Assembly: GCA_003054495.1 (NCBI GenBank)
Contig: CP028514.1
Span: 2,558,001 to 2,622,000 of the forward strand
Length of the DNA stretch: 64,000 nt
From: Carboxydocella thermautotrophica
GTDB lineage: Bacteria; Bacillota; GCA-003054495; Carboxydocellales; Carboxydocellaceae
Direction of reading: 5' to 3'
Of this stretch, positions 58,913-64,000 are shown piece after piece (position 1 is the first letter of the stretch; the number at the start of each line of letters is the position of its first letter). Under the pieces are notes generated by a model. The model did not search any database. It was given only the letters and a program-made list of their open reading frames with translations, and was not told the origin of the DNA. The position numbers and the translations under genes are program-made.

Positions 58913-59974
58913 TTAAAAGGCGACCTGCTCCCTGTAACGTTTTAAGCCTTCCTGAATGGTACGTGCCCGCACCTCGCCAATCCCTTCTACTTCATCCAGT
59001 TCTTCAATGCTTGCTTTCAAAATCGCCGGTAAATGCCCAAACGTTGCCACCAGATTTTCTATAACCGGCCAGGGTAAGCGGGGTACCTTATCAAGGATAC
59101 GATAACCCCTGGCAGTAACCGGTTGCTCCAGAGCCGCCACCGTGCCAGGATAACCCAGGGCCCGGGTCAACAAAGCCAAATCCAGCAGGTCTTCTGACGC
59201 CCAGTTGCGAATTGTATGCAGCACTTCCTCCGGAGTTTTGTCCGGAGTATTTAGATAATCCCTGACTATTAACAATCCTTCATTTTCAATATCCGCCACC
59301 AGTTCCTCCAGCTGCATCTTAACCAGACGCCCTTCAGTACCCAGCTCACTTATGTACCGTTCAATTTCCGCCACTACCCGTAGTACCATTTCCGTCCTCT
59401 GCAGAGCTTTGACCACATCATGCAGAGTCACCATGTCCTTGAATTCCAGCTCACTCAAGCTGTTTAAAGCTCTTTGCAAAACATCCTTATATTTCTCCAG
59501 CGTCTGCAGGGCCTGGTTGGCTTTGGCCAGAATCACGCTAATATCCCGTAGAACATATTTAAGGTTACCTTTATAAATAGTTATTACACTACGACGCTGG
59601 GAAATGGAAATTACCATTTCTCCCGTCTGCCGGGCTACCCTTTCTGCCGTCCGGTGTCTAATCCCGGTTTCATTGGAGGGAATAGCTGAATCCGGCACCA
59701 GCTGGGTATTGGCCGCTAGAATTCGCCGGGCATCAGAGCTGAGGATAATAGCCCCATCCATTTTGGCCAGTTCGTAAAGACTGGCTGGACTGAATTCAGA
59801 GTTGATTTCAAAACCACCCTCTACGATTTCCATCACTTTAGGCGAATCGCCCACGACAATCAAGGCGCCCGTTTTAGCCCGCAGAATATTTTCCAGCCCT
59901 TCGCGCAACGGCGTGCCCGGAGCCACTATTTTCAGTGCCTGTACCAGTTCGCGGTCCACCCGCTCCTCTTTCAT
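58913..59974 (-). CDS. disA: DNA integrity scanning diadenylate cyclase DisA
   Basis: DisA makes c-di-AMP while scanning DNA for branches, pausing sporulation on damage. The 353-residue protein has the DAC domain with MDGAIIL (73-75 DGA) and [11 protein letters not shown] (RHR 106-108), a central helical linker and a C-terminal helix-hairpin-helix domain ([19 protein letters not shown], in parts). It overlaps radA by four bases. Confidence 0.97.
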   Translation of the reverse strand: MKEERVDRELVQALKIVAPGTPLREGLENILRAKTGALIVVGDSPKVMEIVEGGFEINSEFSPASLYELAKMDGAIILSSDARRILAANTQLVPDSAIPSNETGIRHRTAERVARQTGEMVISISQRRSVITIYKGNLKYVLRDISVILAKANQALQTLEKYKDVLQRALNSLSELEFKDMVTLHDVVKALQRTEMVLRVVAEIERYISELGTEGRLVKMQLEELVADIENEGLLIVRDYLNTPDKTPEEVLHTIRNWASEDLLDLALLTRALGYPGTVAALEQPVTARGYRILDKVPRLPWPVIENLVATFGHLPAILKASIEELDEVEGIGEVRARTIQEGLKRYREQVAF

Positions 59975-61329
59975 CTGCCCATTCCCCCTAAAGACCAGTC
60001 TAATGCTTCTGCTACCGTCCCTACTTCTATTATTTCCAACTCGGCCGGGCCTTCCGGTTTTTGCCCCGAAGGCACCACTGCCCGTTTAAATCCGATCCTG
60101 GCGGCTTCCTGCAAGCGTTTTTCCATCTGGTTTACCCGCCGCACCTCACCTGTCAAGCCCACTTCCCCGATAATTACCATCTCGGGGTCTACCGACCGCT
60201 CTCGCCAGCTGGAGGCCAGCGCTACCGCTACCCCCAGATCCACCGCCGGTTCCGTCAGCTTCAAACCACCAGCCACATTAACAAAGGCATCCATGTGGCT
60301 CAACTGCATGCCCAGGCGCTTTTCCAGCACCGCCAGCAGCAACGCCACCCGCTGATAGTCCAGCCCCGAGGTCATGCGGCGAGGGTTGGCCAGATTGCCT
60401 GGCGATATCAGAGCCTGGATTTCCACCAGAATAGGACGGCTGCCCTCCATAGCCACCACTACCACAGAACCCGGTTCGCCAACAGGGCGCTGGGCCAGCA
60501 ATAGCCCCGAGGGGTTACTGACATCAATCAGTCCACTGCCGGTCATTTCGAACAGGCCCAGCTCATTGGTGGAGCCAAAGCGGTTTTTCACTGCCCGCAA
60601 CAGGCGGTAATTCTGGTGACGTTCTCCCTCAAAATACAGGACAGTATCCACCATATGCTCAAGTACCCGCGGTCCCGCCAGAGCTCCTTCTTTTGTGACA
60701 TGACCTACAATCAGAGTGGCAATCTCCCTGCCCTTGGCCAGATCCAGCAAGAGTCCGGTACAATGCCGCACCTGACTGACACTGCCCGGAGCGGAGGTAA
60801 TTTCCCGGCTGTGCACGGTCTGGATGGAATCTATAATCACCGCCTGCCAATCCTGGCCGGCATCTACTGCCGTCAGGATATCCTCCAGGCAGTTTTCCGC
60901 CGCTGCCAGCACCTGCGGCCCCTCCACTCCCAGCCGTTCCGCCCGCATCCGCAACTGGCTCAGCGACTCTTCCGCAGAAATATACAACACCGGGCCCTTT
61001 TGGGCCAGATATCCAGCTGCCTGCAGAAGCAAAGTGGATTTACCGATACCGGGGTCACCTCCTACCAGCACCAGGGAACCCCGCACCAGTCCACCTCCTA
61101 ACACCCGGTCCAGCTCAGCCAGACCGGTAGCAGCCCGTTCCTGCTTCTCTGTTTTGATCTGGGGCAGCGGCACCGGAATGATCTTTTTTCCACTTGTTGC
61201 TGTTCTGGTTTCCTGACGCACTTCCTCCACCAGGCTATTCCACTCACCGCAACCAGGACAGCGTCCCAGCCAGCGCAGTTCCACCTGACCGCAATTCTGG
61301 CAAACATACCGCGTTTTTTCCCGTTTCAA
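59971..61329 (-). CDS. radA: DNA repair protein RadA (Sms)
   Basis: RadA is a DnaB-like helicase for branch migration in recombination. The 452-residue protein has the zinc finger (Cys10, 13, 24, 27), Walker [12 protein letters not shown] (91-101), the RadA motif KNRFGSTNE and a C-terminal Lon-protease-like domain without protease residues ([19 protein letters not shown], in parts). The start is TTG 61329. It pairs with disA. Confidence 0.97.
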   Translation of the reverse strand: MKREKTRYVCQNCGQVELRWLGRCPGCGEWNSLVEEVRQETRTATSGKKIIPVPLPQIKTEKQERAATGLAELDRVLGGGLVRGSLVLVGGDPGIGKSTLLLQAAGYLAQKGPVLYISAEESLSQLRMRAERLGVEGPQVLAAAENCLEDILTAVDAGQDWQAVIIDSIQTVHSREITSAPGSVSQVRHCTGLLLDLAKGREIATLIVGHVTKEGALAGPRVLEHMVDTVLYFEGERHQNYRLLRAVKNRFGSTNELGLFEMTGSGLIDVSNPSGLLLAQRPVGEPGSVVVVAMEGSRPILVEIQALISPGNLANPRRMTSGLDYQRVALLLAVLEKRLGMQLSHMDAFVNVAGGLKLTEPAVDLGVAVALASSWRERSVDPEMVIIGEVGLTGEVRRVNQMEKRLQEAARIGFKRAVVPSGQKPEGPAELEIIEVGTVAEALDWSLGGMGR

Positions 61330-61361
61330 GGCCCGGCCTCCCTGTTTCCTGATACCATAAT

Positions 61362-61391
61362 ATTATACCATTGTTTTACTCTTGCTAACAA
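61362..61391 (-). promoter_or_regulatory. radA-disA promoter
   Basis: On the minus strand TTGTTA (61386-61391), 18 bases, TATAAT (61362-61367). Confidence 0.65.
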
Positions 61392-61422
61392 GAAGGATGA
61401 GCGGTAAAAATTGTCTCTGGTT

Positions 61423-61504
61423 TTGTCAAATTGAACGGGGATTTGTCGAATTTTTGTGGTAAATTTTGGTTGTTTTTTGTTTGTGATATGATTTGTTTAA
61501 GGCG
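61423..61504 (+). promoter_or_regulatory. Spo0A-like double-box promoter, copy 1
   Basis: TTGTCAA (61423) and TTGTCGAA (61443), both close to the Spo0A box TGNCGAA, start 20 bases apart. Downstream lie TATGAT (61487-61492) and ATTTGTTTAAGGCG. The layout recurs at 62758-62844. Confidence 0.6.
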
Positions 61505-61557
61505 ATATATCAAAGATTATGCTAAATATGGAGCCAATAATATTTGGCCTTCTGTTA

Positions 61558-61592
61558 ACTGATGGGGAATGGACTATTATTCCTCATCCAGT
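61558..61592 (+). other. Hairpin in a long 5' leader
   Basis: ACTGATGGGGAAT pairs with ATTCCTCATCCAGT in the about 200-base leader before the gene at 61708. No riboswitch class is recognised. The rest of the gap 61593-61707 shows only a ribosome-binding site (AAAGGAG). Confidence 0.4.
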
Positions 61593-61707
61593 TTAGTGCT
61601 ATCCCTTTCCAAATCAGACTTGTCAGGGCCTGCACCTGATCAACTCATTCCTTCAGGGGCAAGCCCTTATGGTGGAAGTAATTAATTTAAAGAAAGGAGA
61701 AGGCCAA

Positions 61708-62295
61708 ATGAAAAAGAGAGCTTATTTTATAGCTCTGAGTTTAGGTTTACTTGTGGTTTCAGTTTCTTTCACGGGCATTTTTGCTGATGAAAACAAACAA
61801 GTAACTTCTCTGGTAAAAATGGTCAATGACAATAAACTAATTAAAGATCCTGATAAAGTTGTATTTAAAGTAAATGGAAAACCTGTTTTAGCTAGAGAAT
61901 TTGTTAAGGAGAAAAATTTACTTATTTATCTTGCTAAAATAAACGGGAGCGCATTTCCCTCTGAACATGATGTCATAAATTCACTAGCAAAACGTGAAGC
62001 ATTGTATCAAAAAGCAGTTGAATTAGGTTTGGAAGCTACTGATAACGAGGTTAGAGAATTTGTAAAGCAACAAAGGTCAAAATTTGAAGAATATGACCCA
62101 AATGCCACTGGCAAAGAATTAATTGAAGCTGAGATAAAGGCTACCGGTTTAACGGCAGATGAATATTGGGAACGTACAATTCCTGAGTACAAAAAAATCT
62201 TAACTCTAAGCAAATTATCCGATTATTATCTTAAACAATTAGGATCACTAAATTTAGAAAACCCTAATAATGTAGAGAAAATTAAATATTTTTAG
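61708..62295 (+). CDS. Secreted SurA-N-like protein, shortened by a frameshift
   Basis: A 195-residue protein starting at ATG 61708 after AAAGGAGAAGG. It has a signal peptide (MKKRAYFIALSLGLLVVSVS, cleavage near residue 26) and a helical domain (VFKVNGKPVLAREFVKEKNL; REALYQKAVELGLEATDNEV) like the N-terminal chaperone part of SurA/PrsA-type foldases. No PPIase domain follows. At the 3' end a run of five T (62289-62293) shifts the frame: one more T would extend it by 20 residues (FLDQEFDKIARETTIKIVK) to a TAG at 62346. Confidence 0.7.
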   Translation: MKKRAYFIALSLGLLVVSVSFTGIFADENKQVTSLVKMVNDNKLIKDPDKVVFKVNGKPVLAREFVKEKNLLIYLAKINGSAFPSEHDVINSLAKREALYQKAVELGLEATDNEVREFVKQQRSKFEEYDPNATGKELIEAEIKATGLTADEYWERTIPEYKKILTLSKLSDYYLKQLGSLNLENPNNVEKIKYF

Positions 62296-62428
62296 ATCAA
62301 GAATTTGATAAAATAGCTAGAGAAACAACTATTAAAATTGTAAAATAGCGCTCCTTGAGGTAGGAATTTTTCCAACCTCTTTATGTCTTTATACCTGAGA
62401 GAACAAATTACCAGGAGGTCTGTTAATA

Positions 62429-62698
62429 ATGCCAATAAAAGGTGATTATAAACAATATACTGACCCTGAGGAGCAAGCAAAAATGATGGGAAATTTTTTG
62501 GGTAGTTTTCTCAATAGTTCTAAGATCCCTATTGGACTTAAATGGTTAGGCTGGTTTTTGCTCCTCTGCTCCAGTATATTTTTTCCCTTCGTTATCATCA
62601 AAGATCTTCTTAGTGGAGGTCTGGAGATATTTTTATTAGTACCGGTATTGTTTCAATGGGTATTGGTTTATTATATTTTAAAGAAACTATTAAGATAG
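62429..62698 (+). CDS. Small two-helix membrane protein, unknown function
   Basis: I do not recognise this 89-residue protein. It has a polar start (MPIKGDYKQYTDPEEQAKMM), then two hydrophobic segments (WLGWFLLLCSSIFFPFVII and IFLLVPVLFQWVLVYYIL) and a basic end (KKLLR). AGGAGG lies upstream of the ATG. It follows the SurA-like gene by 133 bases and may share its transcript; a hairpin follows. Confidence 0.7.
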   Translation: MPIKGDYKQYTDPEEQAKMMGNFLGSFLNSSKIPIGLKWLGWFLLLCSSIFFPFVIIKDLLSGGLEIFLLVPVLFQWVLVYYILKKLLR

Positions 62699-62708
62699 CA
62701 AGTAACAG

Positions 62709-62740
62709 TTACAGCCGGTGGAGAGTTTCACCGGCTGTAA
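62709..62740 (+). terminator. Hairpin after the membrane protein gene
   Basis: TTACAGCCGGTG/CACCGGCTGTAA, a perfect 12-bp stem with an eight-base loop; the following bases have only a short T run. Confidence 0.55.
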
Positions 62741-62757
62741 AAGTTTATACTTTGGCT

Positions 62758-62844
62758 TTGTCGAATCAAAGCTGAAATTGGCGAATTTTTGTGGAAAAAA
62801 ATGGTTGATCTTTTTTTTTTATATATTATAATTTGTTCAGGGCG
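62758..62844 (+). promoter_or_regulatory. Spo0A-like double-box promoter, copy 2
   Basis: TTGTCGAA (62758) and TTGGCGAA (62778), again 20 bases apart, followed by CGAATTTTTGTGG and TGGTTG shared with copy 1, a TATAAT (62827-62832) and ATTTGTTCAGGGCG. It precedes the metalloprotease gene. Confidence 0.6.
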
Positions 62845-62874
62845 CCCAGATATAAAATTTGGGAGGTGTGTCTA

Positions 62875-63471
62875 TTGAAAAAGATTGTTCTTTATAAAAA
62901 TCTTCTAGTAGTAATAATGCTTGTGCTTGTACTTGGAATGAATATACAATCTGCATCTGCTTATTTCACTCTACCTTATCGTTGGCCAGATAATATTTTT
63001 TATTATAAGATTGATAGCAGTGCTAACGATCTCACTAGCCTTATTTCGAATGCTGCCAATTCTTGGAACACAACGACACCTGTTTCTATTTCTAATTCCT
63101 CAACTGGAGAAATCCTTATTAAAAAGGTTAATGATTCAACCGTAACCTGGTCGGGTAAAACAAACCTATATGTTGGTTCTATCGGGGGAAAATATTATTA
63201 TAATCAAGGTATTGTTCAGATTAACCAAGCTAAAATAGGGAGTTATACTTCACTACAAAAACAAGGTGTAATAGCACATGAATTTGGCCATGTTATTGCC
63301 CTTGCCGATGATAATGGCTATCTGTTATACGGCGATCCAAAAGTTCTTATGCTTGGTTATGACTCCGAAAGACATAAATTAGGTATCTATACACCACAAT
63401 CTGTTAATAAATATGTGCCAGGTGTAGGTTATGTTTATGGCGATATTGAAGGAGCAAACTATCTGTATTAA
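62875..63471 (+). CDS. Secreted matrixin-like zinc metalloprotease, TTG start
   Basis: A 198-residue protein starting at TTG 62875, eight bases after GGGAGGTG; the upstream ATG at 62833 has no site. A signal peptide (residues 1 to about 29, ending SASA) precedes a compact domain with the zinc motif HEFGHVIALAD (135-145), where the third ligand would be Asp as in snapalysins, not His as in matrixins, and a Met-turn candidate (VLML, Met159). A Tyr-rich tail ends at ANYLY. It may be an exported metzincin; the substrate is unknown. Confidence 0.75.
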   Translation: MKKIVLYKNLLVVIMLVLVLGMNIQSASAYFTLPYRWPDNIFYYKIDSSANDLTSLISNAANSWNTTTPVSISNSSTGEILIKKVNDSTVTWSGKTNLYVGSIGGKYYYNQGIVQINQAKIGSYTSLQKQGVIAHEFGHVIALADDNGYLLYGDPKVLMLGYDSERHKLGIYTPQSVNKYVPGVGYVYGDIEGANYLY

Positions 63472-63490
63472 CTTTAAGGAGGTGTGAAAG

Positions 63491-64000
63491 ATGAAGGCTA
63501 AACCATTATTATTTATTGGGTTGCTGAGCTTACTAATAGTATCAGGCATTATTAATTCTGAGAATTCAAAAAAACCTATGATTATATCTCATGCTAGCTG
63601 GGTTAAATATTATCCTGACGTAAAATCCCTGGTAGAAGATGCCGATGTAATTGTCGAAGGAGAGGCTGAGTCAATAAAATCCTACCCGCGTTTTGATGAG
63701 CTTGATATTGCTACAGATGTCTATTTCAATGTCTCAAAGTGGTACAAAGGTTCAGAGCCTAAATCAAGAAATAAGATAATCATTGAACAGGACGGAGGAG
63801 TATATAAGGGAGTCACCAGTAAACTGGACAAAGTTGAAATAATGGAACCTGGCAAAAAATATCTGCTCTTTTTGCATTACTCTCCGGAAGAAGATAAGTA
63901 TGCTGTCTTAACTGGTTGGCAAGGTCAATTTAAACTTGGCTTTTTTAAGGCAGAAAATCCAGAACCAGCCCGCTCCATGGATAAAGATAAACTATATGAC
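63491..64000 (+). CDS. Secreted protein of unknown function (runs off the window)
   Basis: An open frame from ATG 63491, preceded by AAGGAGGTG, still open at the last base (170 codons). It begins with a signal-like helix (KPLLFIGLLSLLIVSGII). The mature part has the pattern SLVEDADVIVEGEAESI, YFNVSKWYKGSEP and KYLLFLHYSP, a beta-rich layout I have seen in exported proteins near such proteases but cannot name. It starts 19 bases after the metalloprotease stop, so both are probably one transcript. Confidence 0.7.
   Translation, partial: MKAKPLLFIGLLSLLIVSGIINSENSKKPMIISHASWVKYYPDVKSLVEDADVIVEGEAESIKSYPRFDELDIATDVYFNVSKWYKGSEPKSRNKIIIEQDGGVYKGVTSKLDKVEIMEPGKKYLLFLHYSPEEDKYAVLTGWQGQFKLGFFKAENPEPARSMDKDKLYD

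Overview
The window comes from an endospore-forming Clostridia-type Firmicute, probably in the Peptococcaceae / Thermoanaerobacterales / Carboxydocella neighbourhood; the genus is an inference. The pointers are an alpha/beta-type spore protein (SASP), CwlD, SigH, Spo0A-like boxes, a Cys-type T-box, CarD, DisA-RadA, the zinc-binding (C+) forms of S4, S14, L33 and L36, and an EF-Tu with the four-cysteine insert I associate with this group. Nearly every gene from 1 to 61329 lies on the minus strand, so transcription runs from high to low coordinates.

Layout from left to right. 1-2732: argC-argJ-argB (argB cut by the window edge), with an ArgR box over the argC promoter. 2836-10467: an EamA transporter, a polysaccharide deacetylase, an SDH/ClpP-fold protease, a SASP, an M20 amidohydrolase, CheX, a radical SAM enzyme next to a fused Memo-AMMECR1 protein (the AmmeMemoRadiSam trio), and CwlD. 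10506-12111: an AT-rich accessory island with a frameshifted PIN nuclease gene, a small unknown gene and a TIGR04255-like gene. 12154-41875: the ribosomal superoperon rpoB-rpoC-rplGB-rpsL-rpsG-fusA-tuf-S10-spc-alpha-truA-rplM-rpsI. adk is absent between secY and map, and ecfA/ecfT are absent between rplQ and truA. 41893-43519: a complete insertion sequence (DDE transposase, IS1202/ISNCY-like, 15-bp target duplication) between rplA and rplJ. 43535-48102: rplA, rplK, nusG, secE, rpmG, a second tuf, elongator and initiator tRNA-Met, and sigH. 48177-53651: rlmB, a decayed TnpB element with a GC-rich structured tail, thyX, mrnC, cysS and cysE. 53682-61329: Cys T-box, gltX, ispF, ispD, a PIN/TRAM protein, carD, an opposite-strand conserved protein, disA and radA.

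From 61330 to the end the window changes character: AT-rich, plus strand, and coding for secreted or membrane proteins (a SurA-N-like protein, a two-helix membrane protein, a matrixin-like metalloprotease and a partial secreted protein). Two of these genes follow a duplicated promoter cassette that carries two Spo0A-like boxes exactly 20 bp apart. This suggests a stationary-phase or sporulation-linked exported protein cluster and is one of the two least ordinary loci here; the other is the PIN island.

The core of the window is translation and transcription machinery with recognisable cis control: consensus sigma-A promoters for rplJ, rplM, rpsJ, rpmG, sigH, cysE and carD, an L10 leader with attenuator, and a terminator between rplL and rpoB. 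All assignments rest on reading the sequence and on family knowledge; no database search was run.
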